From contig WGLV01000006.1 of assembly GCA_016125385.1 (NCBI GenBank), positions 1-64,000 on the forward strand: 64,000 bases of DNA, written 5' to 3'. A program made the position numbers and the translations under genes. Below, in pieces: positions 26,480 to 36,529 of this stretch (positions are counted from its first letter, which is position 1; the number at the start of each line of letters is the position of its first letter). The stretch is from a bacterium. GTDB lineage: Bacteria; Hinthialibacterota; Hinthialibacteria; Hinthialibacterales; Hinthialibacteraceae. The notes beneath the pieces were generated by a model. It saw only the letters and a program-made list of their open reading frames with translations, had not been told where the DNA came from and did no database searches.

Positions 26480-28429
26480 TCAGTACAGCCTCCACGACTC
26501 GATCGCCACTGGCGGCGCTCCCAGCCGCTGCCGGACGTAATTCAGCACGTAGGGCGTCCGCTGATCGATGAAGTCGTTCGCCCAGCCCACCGCTTTTTCC
26601 CAGTCGGCGGGTCTCTTGTCCTTCCCCCACTTGTCCGCCTCTCCAGGAATCGCGGGGCGGATCAGGTCGGCCAGCTCATTGAGCCGGGCGTGGACGTGAT
26701 CCGGCGCCAGCGCGCCCTCCAGGTGATCTTGCAGCCGCCGCCAGAAATACCGGCGATAGCCCGCGTTTTTGCAGAGAAAGTTAAACAGCGCGCCCGGCGC
26801 GTAATTAATGTCGTTGGCGTTGTCCATGGTGTTCTGATCGACGCGAAACCCCTGGCTGCCCGAACCGAACGAATACTCCACGTCCCATGAAAAAAACATC
26901 CACCCCGCGTTAGCGGTGCGTTCGCGTCCCGCGTACCAGTTATGGCGCGGCCAGTCGTAATTCTGAAGCCACACGTTGAGAATGATGTAATCGGTCAGGT
27001 TGTCGACGTCGACGAAATGCCCCAGTTCGTTGACTTCCTCGTCCGTCGCCGTGGAATGATTTCTCACCCACTGCGTCATGTCCGTGAATGCCTGCAGGTC
27101 TCCGTCTTTCGCTTCGCCGTCTGAGATGACGTCCCAGTCGTCGTCGTTGATGTAATAACGCATGAAGTTGTCGTTGATGCGTTCCGACGGGTTATAGATC
27201 CCCCAGTATTCGCCGTTGAGGTATAACTCGGTGAAAACGCCTTTCGCTTCGGGCCGGCCCATGTCGGCGCCGAGGTTGCGCGCCGTCTGGTCGCTGATAA
27301 GAATCGCGGTGGGGCGTTGCGATTCGTTGTCGTACCCCCAACTGTCGTTAAAGCCCGCTCTCAACACCAGCCGGTCGTAGTTCGCGCGCTCGCCGCCCAG
27401 AACGGGATAGGTCAACCGCGCCGGGCCGTATCGCGCCCTGAAGTACAGCCGGAACGATTTCTTCGGCGAACGCGTGCGAGAGGCTCCGCCGTGTATCCGC
27501 AACCCGCAGTCGACGCCGAACCGCCGCGTTCCGTCTTCGCCGATCCATTCCACCGAGGTTGGGCGTTCCCACGCCTCGCCGTACTGAGTGGGGTTGGCGT
27601 AAATTCCGGTTCGCGCGTTGAACAGGTTGGCGGGCTCAGTGACGACAGACACGATGGGCAGCGTCTGATCGCCGCGCATCACGTAGGTATTGGTCATAAT
27701 CGGGCTGGAGCCGTAATCGGTGCGGTACGCCCGCGCCCGGATGATGGAGGTCCCCGCGATCTCGATGGGCTGCGTATAGCGGTTGTCGCGCGTGTTGGGT
27801 TCTGAACCGTCAGTGGTGTAATAGATGCGCGCGTCCGCTTCGGCGGAAAGACTCAGGCTGAGCGTGGAGCGGTACACCCCGCCGGGAGGATCGAAAACCG
27901 GCGCGGCCGCGAAACCAATGACGCCGGCGCCGTTGGGTTGATTGGGGCTGGGCGAGGTGAAGTACAGCCACTGAGCGGGGTCGCTCGCCGAGCGGCCGTA
28001 TGAGACGTCGTAATGATGCTCGACGACGGGCGCCCGGTCGATTTCTTCGCTCAGCGAATTGTACAGTACGAGCGGCTCGCCTTCGCGATTCAGTTGAAAG
28101 TTGAGGTGGAACTCGCCTGCCGAGATCGTCCCGCGGCCGGTGGCGTAAACCAGCGTCAGCCCGCCCGGCGGAAGATTCAGCGCAGGGAAAATCCATTTAC
28201 GCGGCGCCAGCGGATCGTCGCTCAGGCTGTAGCCCGCCAGGTCGATGGCCTCCGGACCGGTGTTGATCAACTCCACCCATTCCAGCGCGTCTCCCTGATC
28301 GTCTTCGCTGGAGGTGTATGCGAGAAATTCATTGATCCGCACATCCGCCTGGGCCGAAATGTGGATCAACGCGGCGCACAAAAAGAACGTCAGGCGCGTG
28401 AGGCGCCCTGAAATATACAAGTCACTCAT
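26480..28429 (-). CDS. Secreted lamin-tail / CotH-kinase-like protein
   Basis: A 649-residue exported protein with an N-terminal signal peptide ('LTFFLCAALIHISAQA'). Domain order: lamin-tail domain (about 28-135; 'VRINEFLAYTSSEDDQGDALEW', 'VELINTG'), a chitobiase/beta-hexosaminidase C-terminal-type module (about 190-255; 'ARIYYTTDGSEPN'), then a CotH-like kinase domain (about 290-590; 'GLRIHGGASR..PKKSFRLYFR', 'GVFTELYLNGEYWGIYNPSERI', 'WFFSWDVEYSFG'-like region). CotH proteins of spores phosphorylate other coat proteins; bacterial lamin-tail versions are secreted with unknown substrates. ATG at 28429 has AGGGG 6 nt upstream; two ATGs precede it directly. It ends 'AIESWRLY', matching other secreted proteins of the window. 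Confidence 0.87.
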   Translation of the reverse strand: MSDLYISGRLTRLTFFLCAALIHISAQADVRINEFLAYTSSEDDQGDALEWVELINTGPEAIDLAGYSLSDDPLAPRKWIFPALNLPPGGLTLVYATGRGTISAGEFHLNFQLNREGEPLVLYNSLSEEIDRAPVVEHHYDVSYGRSASDPAQWLYFTSPSPNQPNGAGVIGFAAAPVFDPPGGVYRSTLSLSLSAEADARIYYTTDGSEPNTRDNRYTQPIEIAGTSIIRARAYRTDYGSSPIMTNTYVMRGDQTLPIVSVVTEPANLFNARTGIYANPTQYGEAWERPTSVEWIGEDGTRRFGVDCGLRIHGGASRTRSPKKSFRLYFRARYGPARLTYPVLGGERANYDRLVLRAGFNDSWGYDNESQRPTAILISDQTARNLGADMGRPEAKGVFTELYLNGEYWGIYNPSERINDNFMRYYINDDDWDVISDGEAKDGDLQAFTDMTQWVRNHSTATDEEVNELGHFVDVDNLTDYIILNVWLQNYDWPRHNWYAGRERTANAGWMFFSWDVEYSFGSGSQGFRVDQNTMDNANDINYAPGALFNFLCKNAGYRRYFWRRLQDHLEGALAPDHVHARLNELADLIRPAIPGEADKWGKDKRPADWEKAVGWANDFIDQRTPYVLNYVRQRLGAPPVAIESWRLY

Positions 28430-28565
28430 CATCATCCCCTGCACGGTCAGAAAAAACGCATGGCATTCAGGCGCGGCGCGCCCGCGCAACAAACAGTATC
28501 ATATTACGATTGAATTATCGACTGGAAAATCGATGGAATCTGGAAGGGGGTGTTTAATATACGGC

Positions 28566-29222
28566 CTACCGGCTTTTCGTGACGCCCACTCGCCTGCAGT
28601 AAGGCGTCAGCAGACATTGCGAACATTTCGGCGAGATCGGCGCGCACAGGTTCTGCCCGTAACAAACCAGCAGGTCGTTGATCTCGATCCAGTATTCTTT
28701 CGGCAGTTTTTTACGCAGGGCGGTTTCGGTTTGATCGGGCGTCTTCGTTTTGACGTAACCCCACCGGTTGCTGATGCGATGCACGTGCGTGTCGACGCAG
28801 ATACCCGGCAGGTTGTGACCCAGCGTCACCACCAGGTTCGCGGTTTTGCGGCCCACGCCGTTCAACGTCAATAACTCGTCGATCTCCGCCGGAACCTCGC
28901 CGCCGTAGCGTTCCAGCAACGCCCGGCATACGTCGTGGATGCTTTTCGCCTTGGTGTTATAAAAGCCGACCGGATAGATGAGTTGCGCCAGTTCTTCGAC
29001 GGGAATCTTCAACACGCCCCGAGGGGTGCGCGCTCGTTTTTGCAGGCGCCTGAAGGCCGTTGCCGTGGTCTCGTCCTTGGTGCGCAGACTGAGGATGCAC
29101 GAGATCAGCACCGCGAAGGGATCTCGGTCTTTCCCGGCCACCACCGTGACGGCTGGAGTCTTCCATTTCGCCGTCTCTTGCCGTAGGATACACACGGCTT
29201 CATGAATATCTTGAGTTTTCAT
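28566..29222 (-). CDS. nth: Endonuclease III (DNA glycosylase/AP lyase)
   Basis: A 218-residue base-excision repair enzyme acting on oxidised pyrimidines. The helix-hairpin-helix 'LNGVGRKTANLVV' carries the catalytic K126, and 'VDTHVHRISNRWG' carries D144. The [4Fe-4S] ligands C193-x6-C200-x2-C203-x5-C209 are complete. Normal length. Single gene, head-to-head with the 1,921-residue protein. Confidence 0.95.
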   Translation of the reverse strand: MKTQDIHEAVCILRQETAKWKTPAVTVVAGKDRDPFAVLISCILSLRTKDETTATAFRRLQKRARTPRGVLKIPVEELAQLIYPVGFYNTKAKSIHDVCRALLERYGGEVPAEIDELLTLNGVGRKTANLVVTLGHNLPGICVDTHVHRISNRWGYVKTKTPDQTETALRKKLPKEYWIEINDLLVCYGQNLCAPISPKCSQCLLTPYCRRVGVTKSR

Positions 29223-29319
29223 CTTGTCACCCGCGTTTCGGCCGCCCGCGGCCGCGCCATCGCGCCGCCGGGGCCGTTCATGAGTATGAAATCAATAAAC
29301 GGCGCGATCAATCCAAACC

Positions 29320-32300
29320 ATGGCTACCGCTGAAAAACGAACACTCGCCGCGCTCGCGTTGCTGATGATTTTCGCGCTGGCGCTGGTTTTACGTTTTGAT
29401 GGAATCGACTGGGCGCTTAAGGATGGAACCTATTCGTTTCACCCCGATGAACGCCACGTCGAAAACACCATCAACAGTCTGCGTCCCCAGGGGCTCAACG
29501 CCGATGAACTGGGGCTCCCGCTGTGGGAGAAGACGCGCCGGCTGTATGAACGCAACCTGAAAGTCGCCGATCCAGACGCGCCGGTGACGCCCGGTTCGCC
29601 CGGCCTGCGCCCCATCAATTACAACTACGGCACGCTGCCCAACTTTCTCTACCTGTTCTATCAGCGCTATCTGCAGGCATCGTACATCCCCGCGAGCGGA
29701 GGCCAGCCAGGCGGCGAGTGGGTATTTCTTCGCTTTCCGGGCGCGCTCGGTTTTCTGGCTCTGCTGATCGCGATCGGCGTGGGCGTGTGGATGTACCGCG
29801 CGCTCTGGCATGACATCACTCACGTTGAAAAATGCGTCAGACCCTGGCATCAGGATCCGCGCCGGTTGTTCTACGCCATCCCCTGTCTGTTGCTGCCGCT
29901 GGTGGGCTTGTTCGTCGCGGTCGCCGCGCCCCATTGGGTGACCGATTTCTCCCGCTATACGCCGGGGCCTTCTTCTTCGTTGCTGATCGGCCGCATGGTG
30001 ACCGCCTGGGCGGGCGCGTTCACCGTCTTGTTCGTCTATCTCATCGGACGCCACGCCTATAACGCCCTCGCCGGGCTGATCGGCGCCTTTTTTCTCGCGA
30101 CGGCGATGCTGCACGTCCAGAGCAGCCACTTCGCCACCGTCGACGTTCTACTTGGTTTTTTCGCCACAGCGGCTTGTTTTTTCATGCTGCGTCTCAGCCA
30201 GACCGCGCGGCTTCACTGGTATCTGCTTTCCGCCGCCGCCGTCGCCTGCGCCGCCGCCACCAAATGGAGCGGCCTGCTGTTGCTCGCGCCCTTCTTCATC
30301 GCTCACGCCGTTGCTCTGTTCTCCAGACAGGGCAAGCGCGCGGCCGTTCGCTGGATCCATCTCTTCTGGCTGATCTATACCGGATTCTTCCTGCTTCAGT
30401 TTCTGCGCGCCGCCACCTCCATCAATCCGCCGCTCAATGAAACCATCGGCGCGTGGTGGTCGTTGTGCTGGAGATGGTCGCCGCTGTTTGCGTTGATCGA
30501 GCTCGCCGCCTTTGCTTTGTCGTTGTACCTGCTTCGCTTGAAAATGGCATGGGATGGACGTGAGAAGGGCTGGATCGCCGACGCGTGGCGCGTCTATCGC
30601 CCCTGGGTCTGGTTTAGTCTGGCGGTCGGCTTTGGTCTCGCTGTCTTCTTCGCCGCCGAACCCTTCGCCTTCCTCGACGCCAATCACTTCGCGCAGGATA
30701 TGGCGCGCGAAGCCGCGTACAACAGCACCGGCGAAATCTCCATCTGGTATACCCAGCAGTTCAATCACACCATCCCGGTCATCACTTCGCTGGATAACCT
30801 CTTTTATCCGTCGCTCGATTACCTGACCGCCTTTTTCGTGGTGGGCGGCTGTCTGTACGCCCTGTGGCGAATGCTGGCCGGCGCGAATTCCGCCGACGTG
30901 TTTCTCTGTGCGTTCGTCATCCCCGCGTTTTTCATTCTCACCTCGGCCCACAGTAAATACCCGCGTTACATGCTGATGGTGCTTCCGGTGATGACCGCGC
31001 TGGGCGGGCGCTTTCTCGCCGATATGATTCGCCTTCAGCCCGCGTTCTACACGCCCGGCGCGCCAGGGCTTGGTTTCGCCGCCCGGCGCTGGGTCCGCCG
31101 CCTCGGCTTCGTCCTCGGCGCGGCGGCGATGGTGAGCGGGTTGATCTACGGCGTGTCTTACGTCGGGGTCTATCATCGCCCTCATACGCTGGTGCAGGCT
31201 TCGCGCTATATGAAAAGCGTGCTCAAATCCAGCGACGTGGTGCTGGTCAATAACGTCGATGAAGGGGGCGGGTTCCCCAATACCGTCGAACTGGGTTTTC
31301 ATTACGCCGGACCCGACGGCCGGCTCTATCTTGAGTCAGCCAATTACTACGCCGAAAAACTCGCTCAGGCCGACTACATTATTTTCCGCAGCAAGCGCCC
31401 GTATGGCACCACACTGCAAAACCCCGATCTCTATCCGGCGGTCAACCAGTTTCTTCGCGTATTATTTTCAGAGCAGCTCGGTTTTCGCATCGAAAAGGTG
31501 TTCACCAATCCACCGCGTTTTCTCGGGCTTGAGTTCCGCGTCGATGAAGAAGATGAAACCGCTCGTATTTACGATCACCCCAAGGTGATCGTCTTCAAAA
31601 AAAATCAGAACCTGAGCGTTGACGCCATGCGCCGCCTGCTGATGCAGCCGCCCGAGTGGATACAGCGGATCGGCGCGAGCGAGATTCTGCGCGTCAGAGA
31701 AGGCCATCCCGTGTTTCAGCACGTCAATGCGTTCCCCGTGCTGCGCTATTGGATCGCCCTGCAGCTGGTCGGCCTGATCGGCTTCCTGCTGATTTTCCCG
31801 CTTTGTTCGCGAATGCCCGACGGCGGCTGGGGCGTATCCAAGATCGCCGGGCTCGCGCTCTGGACGTGGTTCAGCTGGATGATGGCGTCCACCGGCGTCA
31901 TGTCCGCTTCACCGCTTCAATTCGCGCTGGCTTTTCTCGCGCTCGCGGCGGCGGCCGCCTTCGCCGCGTGGCGGTATCGCGATGACCTGCGCGCTTTCTT
32001 TACAAAGCGCGCTGCGGCTGTCGTTGGTCTTGAACTGCTCTTTCTGGCGATCTGGGCGTTCTTCCTGATCGTTCGCGCTTGGCATCCGGCGGCGGCCTGG
32101 GGCGAAAAGCCAATGAACTTCTCTTTCGTCAACGCCGTATACCGCGCTTCGACGTTCCCGCCCGAAGACCCCTGGATCAGCGGCGAGTCGATCAACTACT
32201 ACTACTACGGCCACATGATTTATTCGCTGCTGGGGCGCGCCGCCGGGCTCGACCCCGAATATCTTTTCACCATTGGCGCGGCTTCCATCGGCGGCCTGAC

Positions 32301-35085
32301 GGCGCTGGGCGTGTTTTCAGTCGCCTTTGCGTTGTGCCGCCGCGTCTGGCTCTCGCTGTTCTCCGTCTGGCTTTACCTGTTTTCCGCGCATGTGATCACG
32401 TTTTTCCAGATGGTACGCGTCGCGCTCAAACAGGACCCGGGGCTCTACGCCTCATGGAGCGATTGCGCGCGTGCGCTGGGGACGATTCTGCATTGGCTAT
32501 GGCTCTCCGTCAGCGTATGGCTGGGTTTTGGCGGTGAGGTCGCGCGGCTGGAGTTATTCCAGTTGGATTACGACCGCCTCTTCTGGGCGGCGCGCACCAT
32601 CTGGCCCAACGTGGTCGCCAACGAATTCCCCTACTGGACGAATCTGTTCGCCGACTTCCACGCCCACATGCTGGTGGTTCCGTTTTCTCTGGCGTATCTG
32701 TACATGCTCTACGCCATGTTCTCGCGCCCGCGCCTCGAACTCACCGCTTCGTTATGGAGCGGCTTCGCCGCCTGGCTCGCGCTTATGCTGGGCGTGGTGA
32801 CCTGCACCAACACCTGGGACGCCCCCGGTCTTGTTATTGCGCTCGCGCTGACCCTGCTGGTGAAATGGACGCGTGAATCCGAATTGCTGCTGTCACGGCG
32901 ACCCGTTGAATGGACCGCGCCCGCCGCGTGGCGTTCGCTGGCGTGTATGCCGCTCGCGCCGCTGGGGTCGATCCTCCTGCTCAGCGTCGTGCTGATGCTC
33001 CCCTTCCATTGCAACTTCACCTCTCGCGTCACCAGCGCCGCACTGATGACCGAGGGGCAGACCTCGCTGACGTTGTATCTTCACTGGTGGGCTCATCTCA
33101 TCCTGCCGCTGATCGCCGCCGTGTTGACCGCGGTGTTGATCCGCCGCGAGGGCGGTCTTTCCTGGAAGCGCGGCCTGGCGTTTTTCGTCATGCTGGGGGC
33201 GTCGATCGCGTTGTTCCGCCTGATCGCTTCATGGAACGTGTTTGGCTTCCCGCCGCCCATGTCGCTGAATGATCCGCCGCTCGATTACACCGTGGTCGGC
33301 GTCTTTCTGCCGTTTCTCGTGGTGCTGTTCGCTTTGCTCTGGCGGCGCGGCCGCGATGCGCGCGAGACGTTCGCGTATCTGCTCGCCTTCGTGGGGCTGG
33401 GGCTTTCGCTCGGCATCGAACTGGTCTACATCAAGGAGGGGTGGGGCCGCCCGCAGCACCGCTGGAACACGGTCTTCAAATTCAATCTTCAGACGTGGCT
33501 CTATCTCTCACTGTTCGCGCCATGCGCCTGCCTGATGGTCTGGACCGCGCTGGGCCGCTTTACATCGCGCGCCGGCGCCGCGTTCGGCTGGGTGAGCCGC
33601 GCGGGCTTTGCCGCCGTTTACGCCGGGCTGCTGGCGTTGACGCTGCCTTTCACCCTGCTCGCGCCCTCGCTGGTGACGTTCACCAACGGCGCCGAGTGGC
33701 GCGACGCGCGCGGCGAGCGCCCCACGCTCGACGCCCTCGCCTGGCTGCGTAAAGAACAATACCCCGACTACGCCGCCGTTCAGTGGTTCCAGCGTTTCGT
33801 TTCCGGTTCGCCCAACATCGTTGAGATGCCCGACGGCTATTACAACGAAGTCTCGCGCTTCTCCATCAATACCGGCCTGCCCACCGTTATCGGCTGGTCG
33901 CATCACGTGGGCGAGCGTCTTCACGTCGATCAGAAGGTCCCGCGCACGCGCGACGCCGACCTGATCTACGAGTCGGAAAATCCAAACGAAGTGCGCGGAC
34001 TTCTGGCGAAATACCAGGTCGACTACCTCGTCTTCGGCTCCATCGAGATGAACAAGCGCCGCGAGAGTTACGGCCATACGGCGTATTACGGCCCACAGTC
34101 GCTGCGCCGCATCCAGTCGATGCCCGATACGTTTCAGTTGATCTACCGCTATGACGATACCTCGCTCTTTCACGTCCGCCGCGACCTGAATGAAGCCTAC
34201 GCCCCGCCCGAACCCGCGCCGCCGCCCGCCGCCCAGTCGCCTCAGGCCGGCGCCTCGATCTGGCAGGGCGAGCGCGGGAGCGATAACGGCCAGTTTCTTG
34301 AGCCGCGCGGTCTGCTGCTCGCGCCTGACGGACGCATCGTCGTCGCCGACACTTTCAACAACCGTCTGCAGGTCTTCAACCCCGATGGAACCTTTGCGTG
34401 GAAACTGGATCGCCTCGGCCCCGACGCCGGCCCCTTCAAGGAGCCCAACGCGCTGACCGTCGATCCCGAGAGCGGCGTCTTTTACGTCGCCGACACCTGG
34501 AACAACCGCCTGGTGTTGATCGGTTCGAAGGGCGAGTTCATCGGCGCCTCGCCATCGCTGTTTTACGCGCCGCGCGGCATCGCCTTCCATCCGCAAAAAC
34601 GCCTGATCTACCTCTGCGACACCGGCAACCATCTCGTCAAGGTGATGGAACCCAGCGGCAACCTCGTCGCGACCTGGGGCGTCCCCGGCGGCGGCTCCGA
34701 TGAAAATTCGTTTCAGGAACCCGTCGGCGTGGCCGTCTCGCCCGAAGGCGACGTGCTGATCGCCGACTCGCTCAACCGCCGTGTCAAAACCTATACCGCC
34801 GATGGCCAGCTGTTGCGTATGTGGCCCATTCAGACCTCGTGGGACCAGCCCGGCGGCTATGAAACCCACCTCGCCTGCGCGCCGGATGGAACCGTCTTCC
34901 TCACCGACCCCGGCGAGGGCAGCGTCCACATTTATAACGCGACCGGCGAACTCCAGCGCAAGATCGTTACCGATGTACAGGACCGTCCGCTTGGACGTCC
35001 GGTAGGAATCGCGTTACTCGGCGATGGCCGAGTCCTCGTCACCGATATCAGCCAGCGCGGCGTCACCATGCACGTGATTCAGTGA
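29320..35085 (+). CDS. Giant GT39 - YYY (DUF2298) - NHL repeat fusion membrane protein
   Basis: A 1,921-residue protein with three parts. Residues 8-620 form a GT39/PMT-type module: D43-E44 in 'FHPDERHVENT' after helix 1 and about 12 helices. Residues 745-1560 form a YYY/DUF2298 module: a run of helices around the namesake 'GESINYYYYGHM' (958-965), 'WTNLFADFHAHM', 'NTWDAPGL' and 'IKEGWGRPQHRWNTVFKF'. Residues 1640-1921 form a six-bladed NHL propeller, each blade like 'EPRGLLLAPDGRIVVADTFN'. The GT39 part should transfer a polyprenyl-linked sugar; the YYY part is a known membrane domain of unknown activity; the propeller would bind a ligand outside. No internal stop or frameshift. It stands alone, with no operon partner. 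Confidence 0.85.
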   Translation: MATAEKRTLAALALLMIFALALVLRFDGIDWALKDGTYSFHPDERHVENTINSLRPQGLNADELGLPLWEKTRRLYERNLKVADPDAPVTPGSPGLRPINYNYGTLPNFLYLFYQRYLQASYIPASGGQPGGEWVFLRFPGALGFLALLIAIGVGVWMYRALWHDITHVEKCVRPWHQDPRRLFYAIPCLLLPLVGLFVAVAAPHWVTDFSRYTPGPSSSLLIGRMVTAWAGAFTVLFVYLIGRHAYNALAGLIGAFFLATAMLHVQSSHFATVDVLLGFFATAACFFMLRLSQTARLHWYLLSAAAVACAAATKWSGLLLLAPFFIAHAVALFSRQGKRAAVRWIHLFWLIYTGFFLLQFLRAATSINPPLNETIGAWWSLCWRWSPLFALIELAAFALSLYLLRLKMAWDGREKGWIADAWRVYRPWVWFSLAVGFGLAVFFAAEPFAFLDANHFAQDMAREAAYNSTGEISIWYTQQFNHTIPVITSLDNLFYPSLDYLTAFFVVGGCLYALWRMLAGANSADVFLCAFVIPAFFILTSAHSKYPRYMLMVLPVMTALGGRFLADMIRLQPAFYTPGAPGLGFAARRWVRRLGFVLGAAAMVSGLIYGVSYVGVYHRPHTLVQASRYMKSVLKSSDVVLVNNVDEGGGFPNTVELGFHYAGPDGRLYLESANYYAEKLAQADYIIFRSKRPYGTTLQNPDLYPAVNQFLRVLFSEQLGFRIEKVFTNPPRFLGLEFRVDEEDETARIYDHPKVIVFKKNQNLSVDAMRRLLMQPPEWIQRIGASEILRVREGHPVFQHVNAFPVLRYWIALQLVGLIGFLLIFPLCSRMPDGGWGVSKIAGLALWTWFSWMMASTGVMSASPLQFALAFLALAAAAAFAAWRYRDDLRAFFTKRAAAVVGLELLFLAIWAFFLIVRAWHPAAAWGEKPMNFSFVNAVYRASTFPPEDPWISGESINYYYYGHMIYSLLGRAAGLDPEYLFTIGAASIGGLTALGVFSVAFALCRRVWLSLFSVWLYLFSAHVITFFQMVRVALKQDPGLYASWSDCARALGTILHWLWLSVSVWLGFGGEVARLELFQLDYDRLFWAARTIWPNVVANEFPYWTNLFADFHAHMLVVPFSLAYLYMLYAMFSRPRLELTASLWSGFAAWLALMLGVVTCTNTWDAPGLVIALALTLLVKWTRESELLLSRRPVEWTAPAAWRSLACMPLAPLGSILLLSVVLMLPFHCNFTSRVTSAALMTEGQTSLTLYLHWWAHLILPLIAAVLTAVLIRREGGLSWKRGLAFFVMLGASIALFRLIASWNVFGFPPPMSLNDPPLDYTVVGVFLPFLVVLFALLWRRGRDARETFAYLLAFVGLGLSLGIELVYIKEGWGRPQHRWNTVFKFNLQTWLYLSLFAPCACLMVWTALGRFTSRAGAAFGWVSRAGFAAVYAGLLALTLPFTLLAPSLVTFTNGAEWRDARGERPTLDALAWLRKEQYPDYAAVQWFQRFVSGSPNIVEMPDGYYNEVSRFSINTGLPTVIGWSHHVGERLHVDQKVPRTRDADLIYESENPNEVRGLLAKYQVDYLVFGSIEMNKRRESYGHTAYYGPQSLRRIQSMPDTFQLIYRYDDTSLFHVRRDLNEAYAPPEPAPPPAAQSPQAGASIWQGERGSDNGQFLEPRGLLLAPDGRIVVADTFNNRLQVFNPDGTFAWKLDRLGPDAGPFKEPNALTVDPESGVFYVADTWNNRLVLIGSKGEFIGASPSLFYAPRGIAFHPQKRLIYLCDTGNHLVKVMEPSGNLVATWGVPGGGSDENSFQEPVGVAVSPEGDVLIADSLNRRVKTYTADGQLLRMWPIQTSWDQPGGYETHLACAPDGTVFLTDPGEGSVHIYNATGELQRKIVTDVQDRPLGRPVGIALLGDGRVLVTDISQRGVTMHVIQ

Positions 35086-35153
35086 TGGTGTATTGTTTTG
35101 AGGGGAATATGCCAATTTTGTTTTTTTTGAAATTGTTCAACCCAAAAGTCTGA

Positions 35154-35239
35154 GGACGCCCGCCGGGTGAAACTTTTGCAAGCGAATGAGACTTTGAGCG
35201 GAGCGTCTCCTGAGCGGAAAAGTTTTACCCAAGGGCGCC
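35154..35239. repeat. 86-bp palindromic dispersed repeat, copy 1
   Basis: Imperfect palindrome: outer GACGCCC/GGGCGCC, then GGGTGAAACTTTT pairing with AAAAGTTTTACCC (one G-T pair), and an inner GAGAC/GTCTC stem. A second copy of the same length is at 46716-46801. It lies between converging genes, 68 bp after the giant gene. The rest of 35086-35398 shows T-rich and C-rich stretches but no gene. Confidence 0.8.
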
Positions 35240-35398
35240 TGAACAAAAAGGAAATTAATCTCTTCCATTCGTTCCCATAAAAGTATTCAAATTTTGATGC
35301 CGTGGATGAAAATCGGGGGGGTGGGGGAAAATTCACATCGACCCCGGTCGAATCAAAATGAAATACCGAACATCGTATTGTACAATTGCTCGATCTGC

Positions 35399-36529
35399 TT
35401 ACCTGACTAACCGCAAAACCGCCTCGCATACTATCTCCACCTGCTCTTCCGTCATGGCGGGGTAAAAGGGCAGCGTGACCTCGCGCGCGGCGATCTCTTC
35501 CGTCAACGGACATCCGCACTCGGCGTACTCCTGATACGCGCTGAATCGATGGATGGGCGGATAATGAATCGACGTCTGGATTCCCTCCGACTTCAGCGCC
35601 TCAATAAACGCCGTCCGATCCGTCGCTTCGGGCAATGCGATCGGAAAGATGTGAACGCCGGTTTGTTCGATGTCATGCTCCCTGAACGGAATCGTAATGG
35701 CCGAACCGTCCAGCCGCTCGCGATACTGCCGGTAGACCTCGCGCCGCCGCGCCAGAAAGCCGTCGAGCCGCGCCAGCTGGCTCAGCCCCAGCCGCGCGCG
35801 GATCTCGTCGATGCGGTAGTTCAGCCCGGCGTGGGTGACGTCGTAAGAGATCGCCCGCCCCTGGTAGCGGTCCAGCGTCAGCGTGGTCATCCCGTGCGAA
35901 CGCAGCCGCCGGATGCGCTCGTCGAGCGCGGCGTCGCGCGCCGCCGCCATCCCGCCTTCACCGGTGGTCATGTTCTTGTTGGTGAAAAAACTGAAACAGC
36001 CCACGTCGCCCCAGGTCCCCAGCGCCGCGCCCCGGTACGCCGTGGTCAGCGCGTGCGCGCAGTCTTCGATGACCGCCAACCCCCGCGCCTTCGCGATGCT
36101 GGCGATCTCTTCCATGCGGCAGGCGAAGCCCGCGTAATGCACCACGATGACCGCTCGCGTCCGCGGCGTGATCTTCGCTTCCAGATCGGCGGGCGACATC
36201 GTCCAGTCATCGCGGGAGTGAATGTCGGCGAACACCGGCCGCGCGCCCGTCGCCCGGATCACGTTCGCACAGGCGCAGAAGGTCAGCGAGGGCGGAATCA
36301 CCTCATCGCCCGGCCCGATCTCCAGCGCCATCAGCGCCAGGTGAAGCGCCGCCGTCCCGCTGTTGACCGCCGCCGCGCGCGGAGCGCCCAGCCTCGCGGC
36401 GAAGGCGTCTTCAAATTCGCGCGCCGCCGCGCCCATCGTCAGCCACCCGTCGCGCAACGGCCGTGTAACCGCGCGTTCATCGTCTTCGTTAAAGTCGGGC
36501 TCAAAAAGTGAAATTCGCCAGTCGGTCAT
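35399..36529 (-). CDS. DegT/DnrJ/EryC1-type sugar aminotransferase (PLP)
   Basis: A 376-residue PLP enzyme that aminates keto-sugars on nucleotide carriers. It has 'AVNSGTAALHLAL', 'PSLTFCACANVIRATGA', the PLP phosphate region 'VIEDCAHALT', the catalytic K185 in 'FFTNKNMTTGEGG', and 'LNYRIDEIRARLGLSQL'. It most resembles perosamine/WecE-type 4-aminotransferases and not the LegC type. The ATG overlaps the stop of the nucleotidyltransferase by 4 bp. With the LegB-like dehydratase upstream, the logical reaction is C4-amination of a 4-keto-6-deoxy sugar (inference). Confidence 0.9.
   Translation of the reverse strand: MTDWRISLFEPDFNEDDERAVTRPLRDGWLTMGAAAREFEDAFAARLGAPRAAAVNSGTAALHLALMALEIGPGDEVIPPSLTFCACANVIRATGARPVFADIHSRDDWTMSPADLEAKITPRTRAVIVVHYAGFACRMEEIASIAKARGLAVIEDCAHALTTAYRGAALGTWGDVGCFSFFTNKNMTTGEGGMAAARDAALDERIRRLRSHGMTTLTLDRYQGRAISYDVTHAGLNYRIDEIRARLGLSQLARLDGFLARRREVYRQYRERLDGSAITIPFREHDIEQTGVHIFPIALPEATDRTAFIEALKSEGIQTSIHYPPIHRFSAYQEYAECGCPLTEEIAAREVTLPFYPAMTEEQVEIVCEAVLRLVR

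Noticed and set aside
33508-34929. A 473-codon minus-strand frame inside the giant membrane protein gene
   Set aside because: Antisense shadow of a G+C-rich gene; it crosses the NHL propeller coding region and resembles nothing.
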